Notes under the pieces: model-generated
Database searches by the model: none
Told to the model about the DNA's origin: nothing
Seen by the model: only the letters and a program-made list of their open reading frames with translations
Shown here: positions 11,180 to 18,971 of the stretch, in pieces
Numbering within the stretch: the first letter of the stretch is position 1
Layout of the letters: each line of letters starts with the position of its first letter
Origin: Flavobacteriaceae bacterium GSB9
Lineage (GTDB): Bacteria; Bacteroidota; Bacteroidia; Flavobacteriales; Flavobacteriaceae
Length of the DNA: 64,000 nt
Direction: 5' to 3'
Assembly (NCBI GenBank): GCA_022749295.1
Contig: CP062007.1
Coordinates: 1,364,001-1,428,000 of the forward strand
Program-made: the position numbers and the translations under genes

Positions 11180-11869
11180 TTAACCAATTTTAGGATCAAC
11201 AGCTATACTGGGGCTCATGGTAGAAGACATGAAAATGCTCTTAACATAAACGCCTTTTGCAGTTGTTGGTTTTAATTTAATTAATGTTTGTAATAATTCA
11301 TTTGCGTTACCCGCAATTTTATCAGCACTGAAAGATGCTTTTCCAATAGCAGCGTGTACAATTCCGGTTTTATCAACTTTAAAGTCAATTTTACCAGCTT
11401 TTACTTCGCTAACTGCTTTTGCAACATCCATAGTTACTGTACCAGTCTTTGGGTTAGGCATTAAGCCACGAGGACCTAACACACGTCCTAAGGGACCTAA
11501 TTTACCCATTACACTTGGCATAGTAACGATAACATCAACGTCTGTCCAACCACCTTTAATTTTTTCAAGGTACTCATCTAAACCAACGTAATCTGCTCCA
11601 GCTTCTTTCGCTTCGGCTTCTTTATCTGGTGTTACTAATGCTAATACTTTCATGTCTTTACCAGTACCGTGAGGAAGTGAAACAACACCTCTAACCATTT
11701 GATTTGCTTTACGTGGATCTACGCCCAAACGTACAGCGATATCAACTGATGCATCAAACTTTGTATTGGTAATTTCTTTAACTAAGGCAGATGCTTCATC
11801 TAATGAATACACCTTTCCTTTTTCAATCTTCGCTAAAGCCTCTTTTTGCTTTCTTGTTAATCTTGCCAT
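11180..11869 (-). CDS. rplA: 50S ribosomal protein L1 (uL1)
   Basis: L1-stalk protein of the large subunit, 229 residues, normal length. Conserved segments include [39 protein letters not shown] (read around [17 protein letters not shown]) and the second RNA-binding surface near the C-terminus ([12 protein letters not shown]). It forms a tight pair with rplK, 19 bp apart, the arrangement in which L1 represses its own operon in other bacteria. Confidence 0.98.
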   Translation of the reverse strand: MARLTRKQKEALAKIEKGKVYSLDEASALVKEITNTKFDASVDIAVRLGVDPRKANQMVRGVVSLPHGTGKDMKVLALVTPDKEAEAKEAGADYVGLDEYLEKIKGGWTDVDVIVTMPSVMGKLGPLGRVLGPRGLMPNPKTGTVTMDVAKAVSEVKAGKIDFKVDKTGIVHAAIGKASFSADKIAGNANELLQTLIKLKPTTAKGVYVKSIFMSSTMSPSIAVDPKIG

Positions 11870-11888
11870 TTTTTAATGCTTTAATAGA

Positions 11889-12326
11889 TTAAGAAGGAAA
11901 TTTTCCTGTTACGGTTATTCCCATCGATCTTGCAGTACCAGCAACCATTTTCATAGCAGATCCTATTTCAAATGCATTTAAATCCTGCATTTTGTCTTCT
12001 GCTATGGCTTTGATTTGGTCCCAAGATACTTTAGCTACTTTTTTTCGGTTTGGTTCACCTGAACCTTTTTTCACCTTGGCCGCTTCTAATAATTGTACTG
12101 CAGCTGGAGGAGTTTTAATAACGAAGTCGAATGACTTGTCTTTATAAACAGAGATAACAACCGGTAATACTTTACCAGCTTTATCTTGGGTTCTCGCATT
12201 AAATTGCTTACAGAACTCCATAATGTTAACTCCAGCAGCACCTAAAGCGGGTCCAACCGGTGGCGACGGATTCGCAGCACCTCCCCGAACTTGTAACTTA
12301 ACTACTTTACCTAATTCTTTTGCCAT
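11889..12326 (-). CDS. rplK: 50S ribosomal protein L11 (uL11)
   Basis: Binds the GTPase-associated centre of 23S rRNA. 145 residues from the ATG ending at 12326. A longer frame begins ten codons upstream but adds a non-conserved [10 protein letters not shown] segment, so I used [12 protein letters not shown] as the start. The N-terminal proline-rich motif [17 protein letters not shown] and the C-terminal rRNA-binding domain (GTARSMGI) are intact. It lies 72 bp after nusG. Confidence 0.98.
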   Translation of the reverse strand: MAKELGKVVKLQVRGGAANPSPPVGPALGAAGVNIMEFCKQFNARTQDKAGKVLPVVISVYKDKSFDFVIKTPPAAVQLLEAAKVKKGSGEPNRKKVAKVSWDQIKAIAEDKMQDLNAFEIGSAMKMVAGTARSMGITVTGKFPS

Positions 12327-12398
12327 TTTTAATAATTTAATTTGATACGCTTTCAATTGGAAGCAAAAAACGCATCAATTTATATAGTGTAACAATTA

Positions 12399-12953
12399 TT
12401 ATACTTTTTCAACCTGCATATAACTCAACTCTAATGGTGTTTTTCTTCCAAAAATCTTAACCATTACTTCTAGTTTACGCTTTTCTTCATTTATTTTTTC
12501 GATAGTACCATCAAATCCATTGAATGGCCCGTCGATTACTTTAACCGTTTCTCCTTTTGTAAACGGAATAGCGACATTGGCAGTTTCTTCAACAGCAAGT
12601 TCATCTACTTTGCCTAACATTCTATTTACTTCAGATTGTCTTAAAGGCACTGGATCTCCTCCTTTTGTTTCACCAAGGAAACCAATAACATTGGTAACAG
12701 ACCTTATGATGTGCGGGACTTCTCCAGTTAAATTGGCTTGAATCATGATATAACCTGGAAAAAACACTTTTTCTTTGTGTATTTTTTTTCCGTTACGGAT
12801 TTGTATCACACGCTCGGTGGGCACTAGTACTTGGTCAACATAATCTTGCATCCCTAATCGAGCAATTTCATTCTCGATATAGGTTTTGATTTTATTTTCC
12901 TGACCACTAACAGCACGAACAACGTACCATTTTTTTTCACTTACTTCAGACAT
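12399..12953 (-). CDS. nusG: Transcription termination/antitermination factor NusG
   Basis: Binds RNA polymerase and couples it to the ribosome or Rho. 184 residues. The N-terminal NGN domain (KWYVVRAVSGQENKIK, VFFPGYIMIQ) is followed by a C-terminal KOW domain (FTKGETVKVIDGPFNGFDGTI). The NGN domain lacks the extra insert seen in some lineages. It follows secE by 28 bp, the nearly universal order. Confidence 0.98.
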   Translation of the reverse strand: MSEVSEKKWYVVRAVSGQENKIKTYIENEIARLGMQDYVDQVLVPTERVIQIRNGKKIHKEKVFFPGYIMIQANLTGEVPHIIRSVTNVIGFLGETKGGDPVPLRQSEVNRMLGKVDELAVEETANVAIPFTKGETVKVIDGPFNGFDGTIEKINEEKRKLEVMVKIFGRKTPLELSYMQVEKV

Positions 12954-12981
12954 AAATTTTTCTTTTTACTTTTAGTGATTT

Positions 12982-13176
12982 TTAACTAATCCATTGAAAG
13001 TAAGCTGCAATAACTTTACTGAAAACAGTATCTACGCCCCAAATAGCAAGAGAAAATATAATAGAAAATAAGGCAACTAAAACTGTTAAGCTTTGCCCCT
13101 CTGCCCAAGTAGGCCAAGTAACATTATTTTTTAGTTCTCCGAACGATTCTTTTATATAGTTTACAATTCCAGCCAT
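12982..13176 (-). CDS. secE: Preprotein translocase subunit SecE
   Basis: Short single-spanning SecE, 64 residues, part of the SecYEG translocon in the inner membrane. The conserved amphipathic segment (NYIKESFGELKNNVTWPTW) is followed by one hydrophobic helix (LTVLVALFSIIFSLAIWGVDTVF). It sits between tRNA-Trp and nusG, as in many bacteria. Confidence 0.96.
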   Translation of the reverse strand: MAGIVNYIKESFGELKNNVTWPTWAEGQSLTVLVALFSIIFSLAIWGVDTVFSKVIAAYFQWIS

Positions 13177-13224
13177 TTTATTTTTTATTTTATAAATTGA
13201 AAAACAACATTCAATTTATTATTG

Positions 13225-13297
13225 CACGGGTTGAGAGACTCGAACTCCCGACACCTGGTTTTGGAGACCAGTGCTCTACCAACTGAGCTAAACCCGT
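13225..13297 (-). tRNA. tRNA-Trp (CCA anticodon)
   Basis: Complete cloverleaf on the minus strand. Acceptor ACGGGTT pairs with AACCCGT, discriminator G; anticodon stem CTGGT/ACCAG encloses the loop CTCCAAA, giving anticodon CCA. T-arm GGGAGTTCGAGTCTC is intact. The terminal CCA is not fully encoded (CA after the discriminator). It lies between tuf and secE. Confidence 0.97.
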
Positions 13298-13362
13298 AAA
13301 TATAAGTCAAGGTATTCCGGATAAACGAAATACCTTAACTTTAATATTTATTCAATACTGTA

Positions 13363-14550
13363 TTAGTCTAGGATTTCAGTTACCTGACCTGCACCTACAG
13401 TTCTACCACCTTCACGGATTGCGAAACGTAAACCTACGTTCATTGCGATAGTGTTGATTAATTCAACAGTGATAGTTAAGTTATCTCCAGGCATAACCAT
13501 CTCAACTCCATCAGGAAGAGAAATGTTTCCTGTTACGTCAGTCGTACGAACATAGAACTGAGGACGGTAGTTGTTATGGAATGGCGTGTGACGTCCACCT
13601 TCTTCTTTTTTCAAGATATAAACCTCTGCTTTAAATTTAGCGTGAGGTGTTACAGAACCTGGTTTAGTAATAACCATACCTCTTGAAATTTGAGTTTTCT
13701 CGATACCTCTCAATAAGATACCAGCGTTATCACCAGCTTCTCCTCTGTCAAGAATTTGACGGAACATTTCAATACCAGTAATAGTAGAAGTTAACTTCTC
13801 TGCACCCATACCTACAATCTCTACAGGGTCACCTGTTTGAGCAACACCTGTTTCAATACGACCAGTTGCTACAGTACCACGACCAGTAATAGAGAATACA
13901 TCTTCGATAGGCATCAAGAAAGGCTTATCCATATCACGTACTGGCTCTTCAATCCAGCTATCACAAGCTTCCATCAATTCTAAAACTGTATCTACCCATT
14001 TTTGCTCACCGTTAAGTGCACCTAAAGCAGAACCAGAAACTACAGGACCGTTATCACCATCGTACTCATAGAAGTTCAATAAATCTCTAACTTCCATGTC
14101 TACTAATTCTAATAACTCCTCATCATCAACCATATCTACTTTGTTCAAGAAAACAACAATACGAGGAATACCTACTTGACGCCCTAAAAGGATGTGCTCA
14201 CGAGTTTGTGGCATAGGACCATCAGTAGCCGCTACCACTAAAATAGCACCGTCCATTTGAGCAGCACCAGTTACCATGTTCTTCACGTAATCGGCGTGAC
14301 CTGGACAGTCAACGTGCGCATAGTGACGATTTTGAGTTTGGTATTCTACGTGTGAAGTATTAATTGTAATACCTCTTTCTTTTTCTTCTGGTGCGTTATC
14401 AATTTGATCGAAAGATCTTGCTTCTGAGAAACCTGCATCAGCTAATACTTTAGTAATAGCAGCAGTTAAAGTTGTTTTACCGTGATCTACGTGTCCAATT
14501 GTACCAATATTTAAGTGTGGTTTTGAACGATCGAAAGTTGCCTTTGCCAT
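13363..14550 (-). CDS. tuf: Elongation factor Tu
   Basis: GTPase that brings aminoacyl-tRNA to the ribosome. 395 residues, full length. The P-loop [10 protein letters not shown] (from residue 18), G2 [13 protein letters not shown]3 DCPGHADY, G4 NKVDMVD and G5 region (GSALGAL) are all present, followed by domains II and III. It is embedded in the tRNA cluster in the same order as the tufB operon of enterobacteria. The leader has no Shine-Dalgarno (TTTTAAAAAC before ATG), a useful contrast to rpsU. Confidence 0.99.
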   Translation of the reverse strand: MAKATFDRSKPHLNIGTIGHVDHGKTTLTAAITKVLADAGFSEARSFDQIDNAPEEKERGITINTSHVEYQTQNRHYAHVDCPGHADYVKNMVTGAAQMDGAILVVAATDGPMPQTREHILLGRQVGIPRIVVFLNKVDMVDDEELLELVDMEVRDLLNFYEYDGDNGPVVSGSALGALNGEQKWVDTVLELMEACDSWIEEPVRDMDKPFLMPIEDVFSITGRGTVATGRIETGVAQTGDPVEIVGMGAEKLTSTITGIEMFRQILDRGEAGDNAGILLRGIEKTQISRGMVITKPGSVTPHAKFKAEVYILKKEEGGRHTPFHNNYRPQFYVRTTDVTGNISLPDGVEMVMPGDNLTITVELINTIAMNVGLRFAIREGGRTVGAGQVTEILD

Positions 14551-14625
14551 GTTTTTAAAATAATTTTAATCTTAGTTATATAATAATATTAGTGTATCCT
14601 AATTTTTTCAGTCCTTTAATTATAG

Positions 14626-14697
14626 AGCCAATGACGAGATTTGAACTCGTGACCTCTTCCTTACCAAGGAAACGCTCTACCCCTGAGCTACACCGGC
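14626..14697 (-). tRNA. tRNA-Thr (GGT anticodon)
   Basis: Minus-strand cloverleaf. Acceptor GCCGGTG pairs with CATTGGC, including two G-T wobbles; anticodon loop TTGGTAA gives GGT; T-arm GAGTTCAAATCTC. Discriminator T. It directly precedes tuf in the transcript. Confidence 0.96.
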
Positions 14698-14777
14698 GTT
14701 TTTTGGTTTAAGATTTCAAATTTACCTTGCATTTTCCACCTATAGCAAAAACCACAAAAAAATTTGAAACTAATTTG

Positions 14778-14850
14778 AGCGGGAGACCGGGTTCGAACCG
14801 GCGACATTCAGCTTGGAAGGCTGACGCTCTACCAACTGAGCTACTCCCGC
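14778..14850 (-). tRNA. tRNA-Gly (TCC anticodon)
   Basis: Minus-strand cloverleaf. Acceptor GCGGGAG/CTCCCGC, anticodon stem CAGC/GCTG around the loop CTTCCAA (anticodon TCC), T-arm CCGGTTCGAACCCGG. Discriminator T. Confidence 0.97.
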
Positions 14851-14876
14851 AATATTTAATTTTTAAAAGTTTAATG

Positions 14877-14959
14877 TGGGGAGAGCAGGATTCGAACCTG
14901 CGAAGTTAAAAAACAACAGATTTACAGTCTGTCCTCGTTGGCCGCTTGAGTATCTCCCC
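14877..14959 (-). tRNA. tRNA-Tyr (GTA anticodon)
   Basis: Class II tRNA of 83 bases with a long variable arm. Acceptor GGGGAGA/TCTCCCC, discriminator A, anticodon stem CAGA/TCTG around the loop CTGTAAA (anticodon GTA), T-arm GCAGGTTCGAATCCTGC. Confidence 0.97.
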
Positions 14960-14991
14960 AATTAACTTAATTCATATTTTTAAAGAACTTG

Positions 14992-15065
14992 AGCCGATAG
15001 AGGGACTCGAACCCACGACCTGCTGATTACAAATCAGCTGCTCTAGCCAGCTGAGCTATATCGGC
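14992..15065 (-). tRNA. tRNA-Thr (TGT anticodon)
   Basis: Minus-strand cloverleaf. Acceptor GCCGATA pairs with TATCGGC, anticodon stem GCTGA/TCAGC around the loop TTTGTAA (anticodon TGT), T-arm GTGGGTTCGAGTCCC. First gene of the tRNA-tuf transcript. Confidence 0.97.
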
Positions 15066-15086
15066 ATTTTTTATACTTTTTGAGCA

Positions 15087-15113
15087 TAAAAAAAAGCCCG
15101 TTATTTCTAACGG
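15087..15113 (-). terminator. Terminator hairpin after hpf
   Basis: Stem CCGTTA/TAACGG with a four-base loop, extended by flanking pairs, followed on the minus strand by GGGC and T8-9. It lies 55 bases after the hpf stop and 22 bases before the first tRNA. A promoter overlaps its upstream side. Confidence 0.75.
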
Positions 15114-15117
15114 ACTG

Positions 15118-15147
15118 CAAATGTATAGCTTTTTTATTTTATTCAAA
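15118..15147 (-). promoter_or_regulatory. Promoter of the tRNA-tuf operon
   Basis: On the minus strand TTTG (15147-15144), 18 bases, then TACATTTG (15125-15118): both boxes match the Bacteroidota housekeeping consensus TTTG-N18-20-TAnnTTTG. The expected start site falls at the upstream edge of the hpf terminator stem. It would drive tRNA-Thr to tuf and probably beyond. Confidence 0.7.
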
Positions 15148-15167
15148 ACATTTTTCGAGAAATTTTA

Positions 15168-15470
15168 CTATAAATGTGCTCTTAATTTTTCTTTTCGCTT
15201 TTTTAGCTGTCTTTCTAAAGACGCTACTGCCATATCGGTACCCTCTTCAAAACTTTTACACTGCTTTTTTACTACAAAACTATCACCCGGAACACTTACT
15301 CTGGCCTCAAAGATTTTATTTTCTTTTTGGCTGGTATTTTCAACCTTTAAAAATACATCTGATTTTATTACTTTATCGTAAAACATGTCTAATTTATCCA
15401 TTTTCTTTTGGATAAAGTTTATCAATTTCTGGTCTGCATTGAAATTCACTGATTGCGTGTTTACTTTCAT
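15168..15470 (-). CDS. hpf: Ribosome hibernation promoting factor, short form (HPF/RaiA family)
   Basis: Binds the 30S decoding channel and helps form inactive ribosomes in stationary phase. 100 residues with only the N-terminal S30AE domain (FNADQKLINFIQKKMDKLDMFY, read as KLINFIQKKMDKL), and no C-terminal dimerisation domain, so it is the short form. A basic C-terminal tail (RQLKKRKEKLRAHL) is present. It follows the xerC-like gene by 35 bp, and the rpsU-xerC-hpf grouping looks like an operon. Confidence 0.9.
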   Translation of the reverse strand: MKVNTQSVNFNADQKLINFIQKKMDKLDMFYDKVIKSDVFLKVENTSQKENKIFEARVSVPGDSFVVKKQCKSFEEGTDMAVASLERQLKKRKEKLRAHL

Positions 15471-15505
15471 ACTAATACTCTTTTTGGTTAGACAATATAT
15501 AAGGG

Positions 15506-16396
15506 TTATTTTTTACTTCTAGGGTGTGCTTTTACATGTACTTTTTTTAGTTCGGCTATGCTATTGTGTGTATAAACTTGAGTGGCAGCCAAACTTGCAT
15601 GCCCAAGAAGTTCTTTAACAGCATTTAAATCGGCACCTTGGTTGAGTAAGTGTGTTGCAAAAGAGTGCCTTAGTATGTGTGGACTCTTTTTCACTTTTGA
15701 AGATGCCAAACTAAAATAATCATTTATTATTCTGTACACAAGTGTTTCGTATATTTTAACGCCCTTTTTCGTTAAAAATAAATTATTTTCATCTGAAATA
15801 CTTGGCAAATTATTTCGGGTTTCCAAATAATTAAAAGCTGTTTTTACTACTGAATTCAATAACGGTACAATACGTTCTTTATTTCGTTTCCCTAAAACTT
15901 TTAACGTTTTGTTTTGAAGGTCTAAACTCGATAATTTGAGTTCTACCAATTCAATCCTACGGATGCCCGTTGAATAAAACAATTCAATGATAAACTTGTT
16001 ACGCACGCTTTCAAAATCATCACCAAAGTTTAGGTCGTCCAACACATTTTTAACTTCAGTTTCCGAAAACGGTACCTGTACTTTTTTACTGGTTTTTAAC
16101 GCCCTGTGTTTCGCCAAAGGGTTGTGGTTTATATCGCCCACTTTCAAAAGAAACTTATAGTAGGTGCTCAACGCCGATATCTTTCGGTTAACACTGCGGT
16201 TGCTCAAACCACCTTCTACCAATTTTACAATCCATGTTCTTATTTGCGGATAACTGACGTTTTGAATGGAGTTGGTTGCATATTCATTTTTTATAAATTC
16301 CGAAAACGCCTCGATATCGGCCTTGTAAGCCTTAACGGTTAAAGCCGAATAGTTTTTTTCTAACTTTAGGTAATCTGTAAATGGTTTTAAGGACAT
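15506..16396 (-). CDS. xerC: Tyrosine recombinase, XerC/XerD type
   Basis: Site-specific recombinase expected to act at dif to resolve chromosome dimers. 296 residues, the usual size of Xer proteins. The N-terminal SAM-like core-binding domain spans about residues 1-90. The catalytic domain shows the full set: R146 (GIRR), K170, H240 and R243 (HILRHSF), H266 (LLGHASL) and nucleophile Y275 (TQVYTHNS). Its place between rpsU and hpf, with no att sites or phage genes, argues for the chromosomal Xer role rather than an integrase. C versus D cannot be decided from sequence alone. Confidence 0.9.
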   Translation of the reverse strand: MSLKPFTDYLKLEKNYSALTVKAYKADIEAFSEFIKNEYATNSIQNVSYPQIRTWIVKLVEGGLSNRSVNRKISALSTYYKFLLKVGDINHNPLAKHRALKTSKKVQVPFSETEVKNVLDDLNFGDDFESVRNKFIIELFYSTGIRRIELVELKLSSLDLQNKTLKVLGKRNKERIVPLLNSVVKTAFNYLETRNNLPSISDENNLFLTKKGVKIYETLVYRIINDYFSLASSKVKKSPHILRHSFATHLLNQGADLNAVKELLGHASLAATQVYTHNSIAELKKVHVKAHPRSKK

Positions 16397-16483
16397 AGTA
16401 AGCGATAAAAGTTAAAGTTAAAAGTTTATAACCCAACATGCAACTTTTAATTTAAAACAACAGTGCGATGAAAAAAATAAGCA

Positions 16484-16510
16484 CAAAAAAATCCCGCACA
16501 AGGCGGGATT
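16484..16510 (-). terminator. Terminator after rpsU
   Basis: Stem AATCCCGC/GCGGGATT with an ACAAG loop, followed on the minus strand by T6-7. It separates rpsU from xerC, so bS21 can be made from its own short mRNA. Confidence 0.85.
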
Positions 16511-16535
16511 GAACTGATATTTTAAAGAAGCTACA

Positions 16536-16730
16536 CTATACTTCTTCTGCATCTCTTAATTGTTGGATGTACTGTGCTTTTTGAATTTGAGCTCTACGTA
16601 CAACGGAAGGCTTGTTAAACTGCTTGCGAGACTGCAACGCACGTTTTGTTCCGGTTCTATCGAACTTTCGCTTGTAACGCTTTAACGCTCTATCTATATT
16701 TTCTCCTTCTTTTACTGGTACTATTAACAT
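16536..16730 (-). CDS. rpsU: 30S ribosomal protein S21 (bS21)
   Basis: Small basic ribosomal protein, 64 residues (MLIVPVKEGENIDRALKRYK...RAQIQKAQYI). In Bacteroidota bS21, with bS18 and bS6, holds the 3' tail of 16S rRNA so that ribosomes ignore Shine-Dalgarno sequences. This gene has its own promoter, an exceptional Shine-Dalgarno and its own terminator, and so forms a monocistronic unit suited to autoregulation. Confidence 0.97.
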   Translation of the reverse strand: MLIVPVKEGENIDRALKRYKRKFDRTGTKRALQSRKQFNKPSVVRRAQIQKAQYIQQLRDAEEV

Positions 16731-16739
16731 AGTGTCTTA

Positions 16740-16750
16740 ACCTCCTCTCT
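16740..16750 (-). promoter_or_regulatory. Extended Shine-Dalgarno of rpsU
   Basis: The mRNA reads AGAGAGGAGGT, nine bases before the ATG. It could pair over 11 bases (one G-U) with the usual 16S tail ACCUCCUUUCU. The other leaders I checked here (tuf, rplA, rplJ, rplL, rpoB) have no such match. In Flavobacterium johnsoniae an extended rpsU Shine-Dalgarno mediates bS21 autoregulation by ribosomes that lack bS21. Confidence 0.9.
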
Positions 16751-16768
16751 TTTAGAATTTTCAGGCTG

Positions 16769-16798
16769 CAAATATAAAAACTAATTTGTTATCCGCAA
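16769..16798 (-). promoter_or_regulatory. Promoter of rpsU
   Basis: Minus strand TTG (16798-16796), 19 bases, TATATTTG (16776-16769): exact match to the Bacteroidota consensus, about 40 bases upstream of the start codon. Confidence 0.75.
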
Positions 16799-16836
16799 TT
16801 ATTTTTTAAAAAAAATGGAGGACTTAAAAACAGAAG

Positions 16837-16866
16837 TTGACTTGTAGAAAATTTCAGCTAAATTTG
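16837..16866 (+). promoter_or_regulatory. Promoter of the membrane protein gene at 16927
   Basis: TTG (16837), 19 bases, TAAATTTG (16859-16866), a consensus-like Bacteroidota promoter about 60 bases upstream of the start. It diverges from the rpsU promoter only 38 bases away. Confidence 0.65.
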
Positions 16867-16926
16867 TTTAATGTTGGATACAAACCATTAAAACTATGTA
16901 TCGCATAATTTGGTAGCTATTTGAAA

Positions 16927-17697
16927 ATGACAAATCGAAAAATCACATTTTATTCTCTTCTGCTTATCACCTACATGGTATTAGTAATTTTAATAGCTTG
17001 GTTTGGAATAATGTTTATGGGAGTTGCTGACTATGCTTTAGTTATAACTTTTGGAACAATAAATATGTGTATTGCACATTTCTATTTCAAAATTGAGTCT
17101 TTAAGAAGCGTGCTCATTGGATTTTTGATTTCTTCTCTAGGTTTGGTTGCTTCATATCTGCTATGGATGCCTATTTCCAATTTTAGTTTTGCAAATGATA
17201 TTATAGTTTTAGGTTTTACTAGTAATGCTATTTTTCAAACTCTGAGTTGGTTACTTGTAGAAAAATATATGGTTAAACAGAATCTGATAAAAACGATTGG
17301 ACTTTTTTTATCAATGACATTTCTAATGGTTATGTCTTTCAACTTACATGACTTTTGGAAATTCGAGAACTATTATAACTGGAACGAAAAAAAAGAAATA
17401 ATAATTAGAGTAACGGATTCAATAACTGGAATGCCTTTTGCTGGAGATTCGATTGAACTTTCAATAGAAAGGCAGCCTTTGTATGGTATAATGGCTAGTT
17501 CGACAATAAAAAAAACCATTACCGATAAAAATGGAAATTCCAAATTTGAAGTATATATTGGCCACCGCCATTTAGGAGATATTTGGAGAAATAAAAAATA
17601 CTCTGATTTTTTCGATTATTTTGAAATAGCCCCAGAGCAAATAGTTAAAAATGATACAATTGAAATTAAAACAACCGCAACAAATAGCTATGAGTAA
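16927..17697 (+). CDS. Hypothetical membrane protein with C-terminal Ig-like domain
   Basis: I do not recognise this 256-residue protein as a named family. The ATG at 16927 is preferred over a TTG two codons upstream. The N-terminal half has about four hydrophobic helices (residues roughly 8-30, 33-50, 58-82, 90-105, 118-137). The C-terminal part (from ~150) starts IIIRVTDSITGMPFAGDSIEL and includes TDKNGNSKFEVYIG, the look of a CarboxypepD_reg/CNA-B-like beta-sandwich that may face the periplasm. It is a single gene between rpsU and a convergent acyl-CoA dehydrogenase, in otherwise conserved surroundings, which suggests an acquired or lineage-specific gene. Confidence 0.6.
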   Translation: MTNRKITFYSLLLITYMVLVILIAWFGIMFMGVADYALVITFGTINMCIAHFYFKIESLRSVLIGFLISSLGLVASYLLWMPISNFSFANDIIVLGFTSNAIFQTLSWLLVEKYMVKQNLIKTIGLFLSMTFLMVMSFNLHDFWKFENYYNWNEKKEIIIRVTDSITGMPFAGDSIELSIERQPLYGIMASSTIKKTITDKNGNSKFEVYIGHRHLGDIWRNKKYSDFFDYFEIAPEQIVKNDTIEIKTTATNSYE

Positions 17698-17804
17698 TCG
17701 CTTGATACCGCCATTGCCTGCTTTTTAAGTCGTAACGGATTTCTATTTGTGAGGCTTACTAACCTAGCCCCTAAACAAAATCAAAAAAAACCTTAACACA
17801 AACC

Positions 17805-18971
17805 TTAAGTCGCTGGCTTATACGCTTTTTTATCTATAATTATTTTGGCTAGTATTTCGCGTAGTATTTCTGAAGTTCCACCTCCTATTGGTCCCAATCG
17901 GCTATCGCGGAACAGGCGTGCCATAGGATAATCTTCCATATAGCCATAACCTCCTAGAAATTGCAGGCATTGATAAATCACCTCATCGGCCATTTTGGTC
18001 GATTTCAGTTTAGACATCGTGGCTTCTTTTACCACATATTCGCCTCTGTCTAATCTATACGCCACCGAATAATTAAAAGCTTTACACACTTCCATTTCAG
18101 TATATAAATCTGAAACGGTATGACGCAATGCTTGAAACTTATCAATAGATTTACCAAAAGCATGGCGTTCGTTCATGTACTGCAAAGCATACTCTAAAGC
18201 ATACTCGGCACGAGCATGGGCGTTGATGCCCATAATTAAACGCTCTAAAGAAAAATGCTGCATAATATACGAAAAGCCTTTCCCCTCTTCGCCCATTAAG
18301 TTTTCGGCTGGTATTGTTACATCATCAAAGGCGATTTCGCCTGTATCGGAAGCGCGCCACCCCAATTTATCCAATTTCGTGGCCGAAACCCCTTTAGTAT
18401 CTCTATCAATCAAAAATATACTAATGCCCTTGTTGCCCAACTCTAGGTTTGTTTTAGCAGCAACGACCAAGTAATCGCTAACCACACCATTTGTAATAAA
18501 TGTTTTAGAACCATTTATTACATAGTTATTTCCCTCTTTTATAGCAGTTGTGCGCATACCAGCAACATCACTCCCGCCAAAAGGTTCAGTAATGCACAAA
18601 CATCCAACTTTATCGCCGGCTATACTTGGTACCAAATAGTTTTGCTTGATGGCTTCACTGCCTTCAGCGTTTAAATGCGTCATCGCTAAATACACATGAG
18701 CCCAAATAGCAGCCGCAAAACCACCAGAATTGATTTTTTGAAGTTCCTCGAGAAGGATAACGGTATAAAACAGATCTAAGTTAAGACCGCCGTAAGCCTC
18801 AGGGTAATTGATGCCAAAAAAGCCCATATCGCCAAATTTTTTCCAAATAGAACGGTCGATATTTCCGGTTTTCTCCCACGTTTCAATGTTGGGCACCACT
18901 TCTTTGGTTAAAAAATCTTGAAGGCTTTTTCTAAAAAGACCATGCTCTTCGGTGAAGTACATACTATTCAT
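17805..18971 (-). CDS. Acyl-CoA dehydrogenase (LCAD/isovaleryl-CoA dehydrogenase-like active site)
   Basis: FAD-dependent enzyme that oxidises acyl-CoA to trans-2-enoyl-CoA. 388 residues: N-terminal helical domain, middle beta domain with CITEPFGGSDV (near 126) and a C-terminal helical bundle. In MCAD/SCAD the catalytic Glu lies in the motif xEGTxEI; here that motif reads GPIGGGTSEI and lacks it. A Glu is present in FSLERLIM (E243), the place used by LCAD and isovaleryl-CoA dehydrogenase, so the enzyme is probably active with its base there. The start codon follows directly after the stop of the HhH gene, so the two are likely co-transcribed. Substrate unknown. Confidence 0.9.
   Translation of the reverse strand: MNSMYFTEEHGLFRKSLQDFLTKEVVPNIETWEKTGNIDRSIWKKFGDMGFFGINYPEAYGGLNLDLFYTVILLEELQKINSGGFAAAIWAHVYLAMTHLNAEGSEAIKQNYLVPSIAGDKVGCLCITEPFGGSDVAGMRTTAIKEGNNYVINGSKTFITNGVVSDYLVVAAKTNLELGNKGISIFLIDRDTKGVSATKLDKLGWRASDTGEIAFDDVTIPAENLMGEEGKGFSYIMQHFSLERLIMGINAHARAEYALEYALQYMNERHAFGKSIDKFQALRHTVSDLYTEMEVCKAFNYSVAYRLDRGEYVVKEATMSKLKSTKMADEVIYQCLQFLGGYGYMEDYPMARLFRDSRLGPIGGGTSEILREILAKIIIDKKAYKPAT

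Noticed and set aside
14727-14909. Plus-strand open frame across tRNA-Gly and tRNA-Tyr
   Set aside because: It reads through two complete tRNA genes on the other strand and has no family features.
15506-16396. Mobile-element integrase
   Set aside because: The recombinase lies between rpsU and hpf in a conserved block with no att repeats, excision genes or cargo, so it fits chromosomal XerC/D.
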